From the NCBI GenBank assembly GCA_029260695.1, contig JAJDCT010000169.1:1-18090 (forward strand): DNA of 18,090 nucleotides. Direction: 5' to 3'. Shown here piece by piece: positions 6,453-14,975 of this stretch. A program made the position numbers and the translations under genes. This DNA comes from Phycisphaeraceae bacterium (GTDB lineage Bacteria; Planctomycetota; Phycisphaerae; Phycisphaerales; Phycisphaeraceae). Every line of letters begins with the position of its first letter. The first letter of the stretch is position 1. The notes under the pieces are model-generated. The model was not told the DNA's origin. It made no database searches and worked only from the letters and a program-made list of their open reading frames with translations.

Positions 6453-7666
6453 GGTGCCCCCGCTTCCCGATAGACACCCATCAACTCGTGGTAGTGCGTT
6501 TCAGCGTCAAACCTTTCGAGCATCTTGGATCGGCCGGCGCGACCCATGGCGTCGGTGCGCTCGGGGTCTGCGTGCAGGGCCTGGATCTGCTGGCGTAACC
6601 CGGCTGCGTTGCGCGGATCAAAGAGCAGGCCATCAATGCCGTCGTCGATCAGCTCGGGCAGTGCGCCGATACGGCTGGCGATCACCGGACGACTCTGCGC
6701 GAATGATTCGAGCACGGTCAATCCAAACGGCTCGTGCCATTCTGCTGGGAGGACCGTTGCGAGGCTGTCGCGGATCAGCCGCTTAAGTCCCTCCCCGTGA
6801 GTGAAGCCGATCAGTTCGATGTTGTTGATCCCGCGGCTACGGATCATCTCGGCAAGTTCGGGCTTGGCGTTGCCATCACCCACCACCTTCACCTTGACAT
6901 CCGGCAGGCAGGAGGCGGCCTCCGCCAATGTCATGACGCCCTTGACCCGCTCGATCCGGCCGAAGTACAGCAGATATCTGTCTTTTCCTCCGGGGGGTGT
7001 CTGGCTTGCAGGCTCGTCGCCAGGCTCGACGAAGTTGTAGACGCGGCTGATCTTTTCTTCCGGCACGCCGTGCTCGGCCATCTTGCGTTTCTGGAAATCA
7101 CTGATCGCGATGAAGCGGTCGATGCTGCGCTGGCTCCCGATCATACGGGAGACATACCACTCGAATGCCGATAGTGCCGAGCGTGAAAGTGAGCCGCGGT
7201 TAAACCGCCGGGCCACCGCACGCCAGGCACTTATGCCACAGCAATCCTCGTCGATCCCGTCGTTGTGTGTCAGTGTGTAGTTTGGGCTGATCTGGCGGTA
7301 CTCGTGCATCGTGTGGACGATCGGTATCCCCTCGGCTCGGAGTACGGGTAGGATCGACGCGGTGAGTTTTCCGTAATAGATGTGAAGGTGTGCAACATCC
7401 GGCCGGTGTTCACGGATCAAGTCACGTAGCGCTTTTGCGGCCGGGCGTGAGTAGACGTAGCGCAGCAGGTCGACCGGTCCTGGCTTATCGAAGTCGGCGG
7501 CGGGCGGGAAGTGCGCTGACCAGGGGGAGAGTGGGTTTTCAGGGTGTTTCGCAACGAAGGGGATGGCCGTGTGCCCGTGCTGCTCAAGCAAGGCGCAGGT
7601 GTCAAGGAACATCCGGTCGGAACCGCCTTTGACGAACAGGTTTTGCGAGACCTGTAAGACCTTCAT
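6440..7666 (-). CDS. GT4-family glycosyltransferase
   Basis: A 408-residue GT-B retaining glycosyltransferase. The N-terminal KGGSDRMF (13-20) is the acceptor-side glycine loop; FGRIERVKGV (235-244) carries the Arg and Lys that contact the donor phosphates; EPFGLTVLE (312-320) is the E-x7-E motif of GT4. A D-C-C-G segment at 141-144 is present, as in some other GT4 enzymes that hold cysteines there. It should extend the lipid-linked oligosaccharide in the cytoplasm; the sugar is unknown. The ATG overlaps the stop of the preceding Wzy/WaaL-like gene (ATGA), and its own stop overlaps the start region of sulfotransferase 3. Confidence 0.9.
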   Translation of the reverse strand: MKVLQVSQNLFVKGGSDRMFLDTCALLEQHGHTAIPFVAKHPENPLSPWSAHFPPAADFDKPGPVDLLRYVYSRPAAKALRDLIREHRPDVAHLHIYYGKLTASILPVLRAEGIPIVHTMHEYRQISPNYTLTHNDGIDEDCCGISAWRAVARRFNRGSLSRSALSAFEWYVSRMIGSQRSIDRFIAISDFQKRKMAEHGVPEEKISRVYNFVEPGDEPASQTPPGGKDRYLLYFGRIERVKGVMTLAEAASCLPDVKVKVVGDGNAKPELAEMIRSRGINNIELIGFTHGEGLKRLIRDSLATVLPAEWHEPFGLTVLESFAQSRPVIASRIGALPELIDDGIDGLLFDPRNAAGLRQQIQALHADPERTDAMGRAGRSKMLERFDAETHYHELMGVYREAGAPWDG

Positions 7667-9147
7667 GCCGCATCGTGGCTCGTTGGGATAGTTTTTGTGG
7701 AGGTGTCAGGGCTAACGTGCTGCGCTGACCACGCAGCGAATGCCAGGCCGGGGAGCAGCCAGAAGTAGAAGCTGAACGAGCGGATCTCGGGCACACGGTT
7801 GAACCACATCAACCCCGCCGCCTGTAACACGATGCACATCGCCGCCAACGCGGCCCATCGCACGGTCGGATCGTAGCGCGCGGTACTTGCAACAGCTGCG
7901 CAGGTCCATGCCATGCGAGCACCCAGCCAGAGTACGGCGATCACCCCCGCTAACCCGGTGTAGCAAAGCAAGGAGACCCAGTAAACGTCCTCGAACCCCT
8001 CCTTGGCCATGGCTTTGTATAACCTGTTCTTCGGCTCTTGGTTGAGTTGCCTGATTGTGTGCTCTTCGTCTGGCCCGTACCCGAGTACCGGTGCATTCAT
8101 AAGCACGGTCGGTGCGACCCCGAAGACGGCTCCAATACGTTGGCGCTTGGCGCGCTCCAGGTATTCGGCGGAGAAGATGTTGGTCATGTTGTTGAGTATC
8201 GAAAGCCTGGCGTTGCGCGGGTGTCGGAATGCTTTACTACTGGTATCCATCTGCAGCGACCCCGCCAGTATTGCCAGTCCCAGCGCCGCTGCCACGCAGC
8301 ACGCCGCGAGGACTCTGCGCATCCCAAGTCGGTATCCGGTGAACGACAGCAATGTCATGCCGGTTAAGATGACCGCTGCGCGGGAGAAAGAGTACGCTGT
8401 CCCCAAGGCCATCGCCACGGCCTCGGCTGTGTGCCAGCCCCGCCACCGGGTGACCCGTGGCAGTGCGACCGACAGGACGACCAGCAGGAACAGGCCGTAA
8501 TAGAGCGTGTCACCGAGTGTGCCAAAGACGCTGCCGATCTCCCGGCCGCGCTTGACGATAGCGAAGTTACGCGTCTGGCCAACGATGTCTGCGTCGACCG
8601 TGTACGGCAGCATCCAGACTTTCAGGTTGTAACCCGCTTGCCATTGGATCAATCCGGCGAGGATCTGCACCGCGCCGGATACCAGGATCACACTTAACAG
8701 CATGTGTACCTGTCTGCGAGACAAACCGATGTTAACAACAAGATAGAAGACGGCCGCGTAGCGTAATGCTGACCGCAGATTCATGAGGCTCCCGACGAGG
8801 GGCGCGTTATTGACCGCGACAGTGATCGCGACTATTGCGAGGATGACCAGCAGCGGGGCGTCGATCGGTGTGCGTGTCAGGCCTCGGCCGGTTGAAAGGC
8901 GGACGAGTACAACCGCGGCCAGGACCAGGTAAACAGATGCTTCGATGATGAACTGCAACCCGAACAGGACTCGCTCCGGTGCTTGCAGTCGGGCGATCAG
9001 GGTGACCAGAAAACTTTCCAGGGGCACTAGCGCGGTGATCGCGAGTATGAATGCGTATAGCCATGGCCGGGCACCTAAGTGACCAGCCTGGCTTGCCTGG
9101 CCCGCCTCGGTGGGCTGTACGGGTGTTGCTCCCGGATCCTGTGTCAT
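7663..9147 (-). CDS. O-antigen ligase/polymerase-like membrane protein (Wzy_C type)
   Basis: About 494 residues with ten or more hydrophobic segments and one large hydrophilic loop (roughly residues 300-390), the layout of the Wzy/WaaL superfamily. The motif AYSFSRAAVIL near 251-261 and the loop segment PVLGYGPDEEH are typical Wzy_C landmarks. It would polymerise repeat units or ligate the finished glycan on the periplasmic side; the two roles cannot be told apart here. The start at 9147 is chosen because it makes an ATGA overlap with the upstream sulfotransferase and has GGAG six bases before it. An ATG at 9159 would add four residues. The extreme N- and C-termini are hydrophilic and probably cytoplasmic. 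Confidence 0.85.
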   Translation of the reverse strand: MTQDPGATPVQPTEAGQASQAGHLGARPWLYAFILAITALVPLESFLVTLIARLQAPERVLFGLQFIIEASVYLVLAAVVLVRLSTGRGLTRTPIDAPLLVILAIVAITVAVNNAPLVGSLMNLRSALRYAAVFYLVVNIGLSRRQVHMLLSVILVSGAVQILAGLIQWQAGYNLKVWMLPYTVDADIVGQTRNFAIVKRGREIGSVFGTLGDTLYYGLFLLVVLSVALPRVTRWRGWHTAEAVAMALGTAYSFSRAAVILTGMTLLSFTGYRLGMRRVLAACCVAAALGLAILAGSLQMDTSSKAFRHPRNARLSILNNMTNIFSAEYLERAKRQRIGAVFGVAPTVLMNAPVLGYGPDEEHTIRQLNQEPKNRLYKAMAKEGFEDVYWVSLLCYTGLAGVIAVLWLGARMAWTCAAVASTARYDPTVRWAALAAMCIVLQAAGLMWFNRVPEIRSFSFYFWLLPGLAFAAWSAQHVSPDTSTKTIPTSHDAA

Positions 9148-10112
9148 ACCTGGCTCCATTCGCCAAGGTCACGTCCGATCAGCTCTGCGAGGGCGTCGTT
9201 GTGAGGCGCGAAGTGATCGAGGAGTTTGCGTTGAGTCTGCTCGTTCATCGGGGGGGGCGTGAAGGGTTTTTCATTAAGCCGAAGGAGCGTGCGTCTGGCG
9301 CGGTAGGCCAAGCGGTGGGGGATCAGCTTCCTGACAACACGCTTGATCGGGTTTTTGGATTTAAGCATCCCGGCCAATACCCGTGCCGCTGGCTCGCTCT
9401 TAGCAGCCGAAGCGGGGTTGTGGGCGGTGGTCAGGTTGGGGGGGAAGCCGGGGTCGATGCCGGCTGCCTCGAAGATTGTTTTGCATAGCCGTGCCGGGTC
9501 AGCCGCCAGGTCGTCTGTGAGGAATATGTGGACGCGCTCCTTTCCAAAGGTGTCGTGCAGGCTCTTGATATGCGGGTGGTAGACGCCTACATGCAGGTGC
9601 ATCCTGTCTCGGTGAGGCAGCCAATTGTCGGCGGGTTGGTCGGCTTCCCACTTGATGGCCTGCTCGAAAGTTGTTGCCTTCTCCCATCCTCGGCGCCTTG
9701 CGTACCAGAAGGACGAGTATGCTCGTCTGACCGGGTTACGCAGCAGGGCGAAGATATGGGCTTTGGGATTGTGTTCTTTGAGCCGTTGCACCGCATTGGG
9801 TGAGTACATGGTGAAGACGTGTTTGGCGATGGGCAGCGCTTCTCCGACCGGGGCATCGGGGTAGTATTTGGCTACGCAGGCGTCGTAGCCGTGCTGATAC
9901 TCATCGTCACCGAAGAAGTAGGACAATTCGGGCTGGTGGTGGCTGATGAAATCGGGATGCTGTGCGGCGTATCGGTAGAGGCTGGTGGTCCCGGCCTTGG
10001 GTGCGCCGACGAGCATGACGCGGATCGATTTTGCACCGGTGACCGATTCCGAAGCGCGCCCGGGGGTCGGTGCGGGGGAGTGAGTCGTGGTATCGGGGGC
10101 TGGCCGAGGCAT
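9144..10112 (-). CDS. Sulfotransferase 4 (Sulfotransfer_1 type)
   Basis: A 322-residue sulfotransferase. The PAPS loop GAPKAGTTS is at residues 36-44 and the 3'-phosphate site RNPVRRAYSS at 125-134, both standard. About 30 low-complexity residues rich in Pro, Thr and Ala precede the domain. The start at 10112 is chosen because it follows the methyltransferase stop by two bases and has a G-rich ribosome binding site (GGGGCGAG); the longer open frame from 10262 would add 50 Arg/Pro-rich residues lying over the methyltransferase and is rejected. The stop overlaps the next gene as ATGA. Likely acts on the same lipid-linked or nascent glycan; acceptor unknown. Confidence 0.88.
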   Translation of the reverse strand: MPRPAPDTTTHSPAPTPGRASESVTGAKSIRVMLVGAPKAGTTSLYRYAAQHPDFISHHQPELSYFFGDDEYQHGYDACVAKYYPDAPVGEALPIAKHVFTMYSPNAVQRLKEHNPKAHIFALLRNPVRRAYSSFWYARRRGWEKATTFEQAIKWEADQPADNWLPHRDRMHLHVGVYHPHIKSLHDTFGKERVHIFLTDDLAADPARLCKTIFEAAGIDPGFPPNLTTAHNPASAAKSEPAARVLAGMLKSKNPIKRVVRKLIPHRLAYRARRTLLRLNEKPFTPPPMNEQTQRKLLDHFAPHNDALAELIGRDLGEWSQV

Positions 10113-10114
10113 GG

Positions 10115-10810
10115 TTACTCGCCCCGGTCGGGATCGATGTGTACGAATTTGAGCATCCTGCGAGATTGGGGTTCGGGCCGGCCGTCGTCGTGCCCGAGTT
10201 CCAGGAGCGACCCGACGTCGGTCGGCACGAGACCAAAGCGCTCGGCGGTCTGGACATACCACGCCATCGGGCGGTGGACAACGGGGAAGCCTTGCCAGTT
10301 ACCGTTATCCGCCTCGCCGATGTTGACGTTGCTGTAGAACGAGCCGTGTGGCTGGAGGTGCTTGGACACGAAGGTCAGGCAGCCGTTGAGCGCATCATCG
10401 TCCATGTGGATCAGCACGGAGAAAGCCCAGACGGTGTCGGCCTTGTTGTCGAGTTCGAGTGATGACAGCCCCTGGGAATGGATTAGATTGGGTTCCTTTC
10501 TCTCCAGGCCTGCTTCGCGTAACTCGTCTCGGCCAAGTTCCAGGACATCTTCGCGGACCTCGATGCCGGTGTAATGGCCCTTGTCGAGCAGCCTAATTAG
10601 AGGGATGCCACCGCGCAGTGTGCCGCAGCCGATGTCGATCAGCCGGTGGTGCGGTTCAAGGCCGTGTTGCTTGAGGAAGTCGATTTGAAATCGGCGTTTC
10701 ATTTTCCAGAGGTATGCTGGGCCAACGGCGGAGTGCCGACGACCCGCCTCGCCGGCTAAGACCCGGCTAAGTCGGTTGCGTAGAGATCGGGCTTTGCTTT
10801 GGATGCTCAT
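10115..10810 (-). CDS. Class I SAM-dependent methyltransferase
   Basis: A 231-residue methyltransferase. Motif I is LIDIGCGTLRGG (57-68), where the glycine loop binds S-adenosylmethionine; the acidic end of strand 2 is GIEVRED (E84); VWAFSVLIHM is the motif IV region. The basic N-terminus (SKARSLRNRLSRVL) could form an amphipathic helix. Set between sulfotransferases in a glycan operon, O-methylation of a sugar is the simplest role, but it could also methylate another metabolite. The ATG at 10810 is preferred to a GTG at 10855. The 93-base gap to the gene before it is the only sizeable gap inside the operon; no clear promoter or terminator was seen there. Confidence 0.85.
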   Translation of the reverse strand: MSIQSKARSLRNRLSRVLAGEAGRRHSAVGPAYLWKMKRRFQIDFLKQHGLEPHHRLIDIGCGTLRGGIPLIRLLDKGHYTGIEVREDVLELGRDELREAGLERKEPNLIHSQGLSSLELDNKADTVWAFSVLIHMDDDALNGCLTFVSKHLQPHGSFYSNVNIGEADNGNWQGFPVVHRPMAWYVQTAERFGLVPTDVGSLLELGHDDGRPEPQSRRMLKFVHIDPDRGE

Positions 10811-10903
10811 AGGTTCTGCCGAAATAGATCGTGGTTCAGGCGGGTATCTTACCACGAGGCGCGTGGGTTTACCGGCCGGGCGATGTGTTACGAAGTGTAT
10901 GGA

Positions 10904-11845
10904 TTACCACTGCCACTGGGGTAGGTCGAGTATCCGGGCCAGGTCTGCGGGTTCTTGGCGGTAGTAATCTTCCAGCCGGCGTCGATCGTGGTCCGTGAGT
11001 ACCCCGCCGGGGTCGGATGTGCCGGCAACGGGCGTCCCCCCCACGGCGTTGCCCGACCGTCCCAGGGCGGCGTCGGTTGATCGGCGTAGTTTTCGTAGCG
11101 CTGCACGGGCCGCGGGCCTGTCGTGGATGTGGGGTTTGATACGCCAGATCAGCGAGCGGTAGGCCGACTGGATCTTCGGCCAGCGTACCCTTCGAGACTC
11201 ATTGTGTATGTCGAAGGTGTAATTGCTGTAGCACGCCGGGTCGATCCCGACGTGGTCGCAGATGTGGCGGGTCACGTCCGCCGGTGTGTTCAACAGGTCC
11301 CGGTAGTGGCAGATGATCAACCTTGAGCTGTCGAAGGCTTCAACCCATGGAGTGAGGAACTGGGCGTAGCGACCTTCTTTAAGTGAGCGCAGGTGTTGCG
11401 GGAGGTTTTTTCCGGTGGCTTCGGCGTCAAACTGTGTCTGGATATAATCTGTCAGTGTCGTCTTAGCATCGAGCAAGCCGTTCTGGATCGCGTAGCGCCG
11501 CCAGGAAATGAGTCGGCTGATCGGCTCACGCAGGATGACGACAACAACCGCACCGGGCAGGGAGTCAGCGATCCGCTTGGCGGCGGTGGGGCAGTAGAGG
11601 TAGTCGGGCGTCGCCTCAAGGCGGACTGACTCGGCGGGACAATCGGGAAAAAAAGTGTTGTAGGCACCGAGCCCCTCTTCGTAGTGGTGGATGCGTTTGA
11701 GTTCGCTGCTATCCAGAAAGAACCGCGTCTCTTTGATGGTGGATCGGTGGACCCGAGGGTGATCGCCGAGGTAATTAAATAGCGACGTGGTCCCGGCCCG
11801 TGTGGTGCCGGCGATGATCAGATGCTTGGCCGAGGCTGGGTTCAT
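10904..11845 (-). CDS. Sulfotransferase 5, NDST-like (Sulfotransfer_1 type)
   Basis: A 313-residue sulfotransferase closest in this window to sulfotransferase 1. The PAPS loop GTTRAGTTS covers residues 13-21 and the 3'-phosphate site REPISRLIS 106-114; EATPDYLY and GRYAQFLTPW correspond to ESTPGYFY and GKYADYLRPW in sulfotransferase 1. The catalytic-loop Lys is Arg here (TRAGTT), a substitution also seen in other members of the superfamily. The start at 11845 gives an ATGA overlap with the flippase gene and an N-terminus like its paralogue; the longer frame from 11938 adds 31 residues over the flippase and lacks support. Ends QWQW-stop. Confidence 0.88.
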   Translation of the reverse strand: MNPASAKHLIIAGTTRAGTTSLFNYLGDHPRVHRSTIKETRFFLDSSELKRIHHYEEGLGAYNTFFPDCPAESVRLEATPDYLYCPTAAKRIADSLPGAVVVVILREPISRLISWRRYAIQNGLLDAKTTLTDYIQTQFDAEATGKNLPQHLRSLKEGRYAQFLTPWVEAFDSSRLIICHYRDLLNTPADVTRHICDHVGIDPACYSNYTFDIHNESRRVRWPKIQSAYRSLIWRIKPHIHDRPAARAALRKLRRSTDAALGRSGNAVGGTPVAGTSDPGGVLTDHDRRRLEDYYRQEPADLARILDLPQWQW

Positions 11846-13230
11846 GGGGTGGGTTGTTGTGTATGTGGGAGTGTCGGCCGGGCTATCAGCCAAAAGAGGT
11901 TCAGGACCGAGAGGACGGCCGCGGTGCTCGCCGCCCACGCCACACCTCTAAGCCCAAGCCAGTGGAACAGCACGAACGCGAGCAAGACGTTCGCCACCGC
12001 GGCGAGACACATATTGTACAGCACCGCGCCGAAGCGTTTCTGGGCGTAGAGCGCGGAATTGAGTATGGGGGTCAGGCAGTAGAACACGGCCGCGGGCCCG
12101 AGCACGAACAGGACCGACGCCGAGGCGGTGAGCCCATCGTGGCCCAGGTCGCTCCCGCCGTAAAGCAGGCCGATGATCGGTCGGCTTAGCAGCATCAGCA
12201 GCGCCGCTGCGGGGACACTGATAAGCAGGATAACCCCGATGCGTCGGCGGAGCGCCGTGATGAACCGCCCGCGTTCACCTGCCAGATCGTGTTCGGTCAG
12301 CTTGGGGTGGCCCGTCAGTGCCACGGACACGCCAACGAGGTTCTGGATCGCAGCGAGCAGTCGGTAGGCGTAGTAGTAGGCGGCGACCGAGCCGTCGGGC
12401 CCCATCGACGTGATGATGCGCTCGACGACACGCGCCGATTGTCTGACGCCAAACCCGGCAAGGGGGTACCCGATCGTGCCGCGCAGTCGGTTGAATGTGC
12501 TTTGGCCCGGCCAGCGGCGCAGGTCGGGGACGAAACGCAGTCGGCTCCCGGCGTGGAGTGTCAGCAGCAGGAAATACAGACCGTAACCGGCGGTGAACGC
12601 GCCCGCGATCCAGTAGGGGGCTTGAGGGTTACGCCAGGTTGCCAGCGTAGTCGCGATCACCACGGCCGGAGCGACTGTGTTGCGGATGGCGGTGACAGTG
12701 AAGTGTTTGTGGCTGTTGAGCATGACTTCGAGCACTGCGGCGCCCAGAGCGAACGTGGCGATCCCCGCAGCCAGACGCAGCAGTGTGGCGGAGAGCACGC
12801 GGTCGGCGGGTTCCAGCCCCCAGCCGACGACCGAGACAACCGGCCCGGCGAGCAGCAGACCCGCGCATGTCAGCACCACCCCGACTACCAGGAACAGGTT
12901 CAGTACCCGTGCGCCCAGGTCAGCAAAAGCGCCGTCGCCGTCTTCTTTTTGAACCTGGATAAACACGGTCATCAGGCTGAATCGCGTCCCGTCTCGGCCG
13001 ACCGCCGCGATCATCCTGGGGAGGGTCAGGGCAATCAGCAGGGCATCGGTGGTTGCGGTGAATCCCAACCGGCGGGCGATCAAGACGTCCGCCAACAGTG
13101 CCAGCACCATGCCTACCCCGCTGAGGGTCATGACCCGCTGGGTCGAGCTGTGCCACAGACGTGAGAGCAGACGGGTCATCGGGTAGCGTTCACGGCATGT
13201 GGTAGGGGGTGATGGTTCATGGTCGGCCAT
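11842..13230 (-). CDS. MurJ/MviN-like lipid-linked oligosaccharide flippase
   Basis: A 462-residue polytopic membrane protein with about twelve to fourteen hydrophobic spans. The N-terminal region ARRLGFTATTDALLIALTLP aligns in character with the MurJ A-x-x-x-G-x-x-x-x-x-D-A-F motif, and MLNSHKHFTVTAI with the MurJ N-x-x-K-x-F segment, so it belongs to the MVF branch of the MOP exporters rather than to classical Wzx. In this setting it should flip the undecaprenyl-linked repeat unit to the periplasm. ATG 13230 is used; ATG 13179 is possible and would drop 17 hydrophilic residues, with no clear ribosome binding site for either. It is the first gene of the seven-gene operon and divergent from the WbaP-like gene. 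Confidence 0.85.
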   Translation of the reverse strand: MADHEPSPPTTCRERYPMTRLLSRLWHSSTQRVMTLSGVGMVLALLADVLIARRLGFTATTDALLIALTLPRMIAAVGRDGTRFSLMTVFIQVQKEDGDGAFADLGARVLNLFLVVGVVLTCAGLLLAGPVVSVVGWGLEPADRVLSATLLRLAAGIATFALGAAVLEVMLNSHKHFTVTAIRNTVAPAVVIATTLATWRNPQAPYWIAGAFTAGYGLYFLLLTLHAGSRLRFVPDLRRWPGQSTFNRLRGTIGYPLAGFGVRQSARVVERIITSMGPDGSVAAYYYAYRLLAAIQNLVGVSVALTGHPKLTEHDLAGERGRFITALRRRIGVILLISVPAAALLMLLSRPIIGLLYGGSDLGHDGLTASASVLFVLGPAAVFYCLTPILNSALYAQKRFGAVLYNMCLAAVANVLLAFVLFHWLGLRGVAWAASTAAVLSVLNLFWLIARPTLPHTQQPTP

Positions 13231-13316
13231 GGTAGCGGCGTTGCGATCCTTGGGTCACTTCCTGATAGCCGAATCGAGCCTCACCGGTAGATAACCCGCC
13301 TTTTTACCAAGGTTTG

Positions 13317-13344
13317 TTGACTTTAACGCCCCCCGGTTTACACT
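13317..13344 (+). promoter_or_regulatory. Candidate promoter of the WbaP-like gene
   Basis: TTGACT (13317-13322) and TACACT (13339-13344) are separated by 16 bases, a fair sigma-70 match, and lie about 70 bases upstream of the ATG at 13416. This is a pattern call by eye only. Confidence 0.4.
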
Positions 13345-13349
13345 TGCAA
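13320..13349 (-). promoter_or_regulatory. Candidate promoter of the flippase operon
   Basis: On the minus strand TTGCAA (13349-13344) and TAAAGT (13325-13320) are separated by 18 bases and lie about 90 bases upstream of the flippase ATG. They occupy almost the same DNA as the plus-strand candidate at 13317-13344. Weaker than that one. Confidence 0.3.
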
Positions 13350-13415
13350 TAGACTGCGGCTTAGGCTCGTTCGGCTGCATAAGGATGGCACCGATCGGCG
13401 TGGGAACGCTTTGAC

Positions 13416-14963
13416 ATGACCCCCAGTAATATTGTCTCACCCCAATCGCCTCCGGCCACCTCGGCCGTTGAGATCGTGACCACCACGCCGCCTCGCCGGA
13501 GGCTGCGTCGGCCGCCGGCGCGTGACCCACTGGCGTTCAGGCGGGTGCGTTGGGTTGGGCTGACTCTGTTTCTGACAGACGTGGTGTCGATGCAGTTGGC
13601 CCTCTCCTTGGGCACCTGGCTGCGGACCTTGTTCGATATGCTCGGTAGGGATTCGGGGCTGCAGTGGTTGCAGGGCGGGCTCCGCCGGGGGGAGTACGGC
13701 TCACTTGCGGCGGGGATGATGGTCCTGCCGGTCGTCTACTGCTTTCAAGGCTTGTACCCCGGGTACGGGCTAACCGCGGTGGAGCGGCTGCGCCGGCGGG
13801 TCCACACCGTGGGCCTGGTCTTTGCGCTACTGATTGCATGGGACTACGCGGTGGTCAAGACAGACCCTTCCCGTGGCGTGTTGGTTTTGACGTTCCTCTT
13901 CGCGGTTGTGTTGGGCCCGGTGTTTGAAGCGTTCTCACGGAAGCTGCTTCGGATGGTGGGTGCCTGGGGCATGCCGGTTGTCATACTCGGTGCCGCCAAG
14001 ACCGGCGAACTGGTGACAAGGGTGCTCCAACGCGAGCCGGAGTTGGGCTTTGTCCCGATCGCGGTGTACGACGACGACCCCGAGAAGTGGACGAAGGACA
14101 TCGCAGGGGTGCCGGTGCTCGGTCCCTTATCGCGAGCCAAGAAGCAGTCGAAGATCTGCCGCACCGCCCTGATCGCCATGCCCGGGATGGAGGCGAAGAA
14201 GGCGGCGCACCTCAGCCACCGCCTGCCGTTCGCCCGGGTCATCTCTATCCCGGACCTGGTCGGCTTATCGAGTTTGTGGGTCTCGTCACGCGACCTAGGC
14301 GGCGTCGTCGGGCTCGAGGTCAAGAAGAACCTGTTCCCCCGGCGGAACTGGATGCTCAAACGATCGCTGGATTACGTGCTGGGTGTGCACCTGTTCATCG
14401 CCAGCCTCCCGCTGCTTGCGGTCTTCGGCCTGTGGATCAAGATCGTCAGCCCAGGTGCCCCGGCCCTCTTCCGCCAGCCCCGCGTCGGGTTCGGCGGCAA
14501 GACGTTCAGCATCTGGAAGCTGCGCACCATGTACCCCGACGCAGACGAACGACTGCACGCCTATCTGGAAAACGACCCCGAGAAATTCGAGCAGTGGAAA
14601 CGCTATTGCAAACTCAAGGACGATCCCCGCGTCCTGCCCGGCATCGGCCGACTCCTGCGCCGCACCAGCCTCGATGAACTGCCGCAACTCTGGAACGTCC
14701 TGGTCGGCGAGATGAGCCTGGTCGGCCCACGGCCTTTCCCACACTACCACCTGTCACGTTTCAGCCCACGCTTCCGCACCATCCGAAGAAGCGTCCTCCC
14801 CGGCCTCACCGGGCTCTGGCAGGTCTCCGGCCGAAGCGAAGGCGATGTCAACGTCCAGGAACTCATGGACACCTACTACATCCGAAACTGGTCGCTCTGG
14901 CTGGACATCTACCTCCTCGCACGAACCATCGGCGCGGTGCTGTTGGGTAAAGGGGCGTACTGA
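13416..14963 (+). CDS. wbaP: WbaP-type undecaprenyl-phosphate sugar-1-phosphate transferase
   Basis: A 515-residue polyprenyl glycosylphosphotransferase that starts glycan assembly by moving a sugar-1-phosphate (galactose or a related sugar) from its nucleotide carrier to undecaprenyl phosphate. After a Pro/Thr/Arg-rich cytoplasmic N-terminus come about four membrane segments (roughly 45-175), a Rossmann-like middle domain with [13 protein letters not shown] near 188-200, and the C-terminal catalytic domain: [31 protein letters not shown] (D420-E421 is the catalytic Asp-Glu pair), MSLVGPRP and [12 protein letters not shown]. The S-R-D-L-x-G-x-x-G-L-E segment is characteristic of WbaP-like members. 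The ATG has only a weak ribosome binding site. It is divergent from the flippase operon and is the best indicator that the locus uses a Wzx/Wzy-like route. Confidence 0.92.
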   Translation: MTPSNIVSPQSPPATSAVEIVTTTPPRRRLRRPPARDPLAFRRVRWVGLTLFLTDVVSMQLALSLGTWLRTLFDMLGRDSGLQWLQGGLRRGEYGSLAAGMMVLPVVYCFQGLYPGYGLTAVERLRRRVHTVGLVFALLIAWDYAVVKTDPSRGVLVLTFLFAVVLGPVFEAFSRKLLRMVGAWGMPVVILGAAKTGELVTRVLQREPELGFVPIAVYDDDPEKWTKDIAGVPVLGPLSRAKKQSKICRTALIAMPGMEAKKAAHLSHRLPFARVISIPDLVGLSSLWVSSRDLGGVVGLEVKKNLFPRRNWMLKRSLDYVLGVHLFIASLPLLAVFGLWIKIVSPGAPALFRQPRVGFGGKTFSIWKLRTMYPDADERLHAYLENDPEKFEQWKRYCKLKDDPRVLPGIGRLLRRTSLDELPQLWNVLVGEMSLVGPRPFPHYHLSRFSPRFRTIRRSVLPGLTGLWQVSGRSEGDVNVQELMDTYYIRNWSLWLDIYLLARTIGAVLLGKGAY

Positions 14964-14975
14964 TTTCGAGGGGCT

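Noticed and set aside
10113..10262. N-terminal extension of sulfotransferase 4
   Set aside because: Fifty Arg/Pro-rich residues entirely over the methyltransferase gene; an ATG two bases after the methyltransferase stop with a G-rich ribosome site is a better start.
11846..11938. N-terminal extension of sulfotransferase 5
   Set aside because: Lies over the end of the flippase; ATGA coupling at 11842-11845 and similarity to sulfotransferase 1 support the shorter form.
12289..13164. 291-residue plus-strand frame opposite the flippase
   Set aside because: Its product is a low-complexity Gln/Gly/Asp/His-rich string, the usual shadow of a hydrophobic membrane-protein gene.
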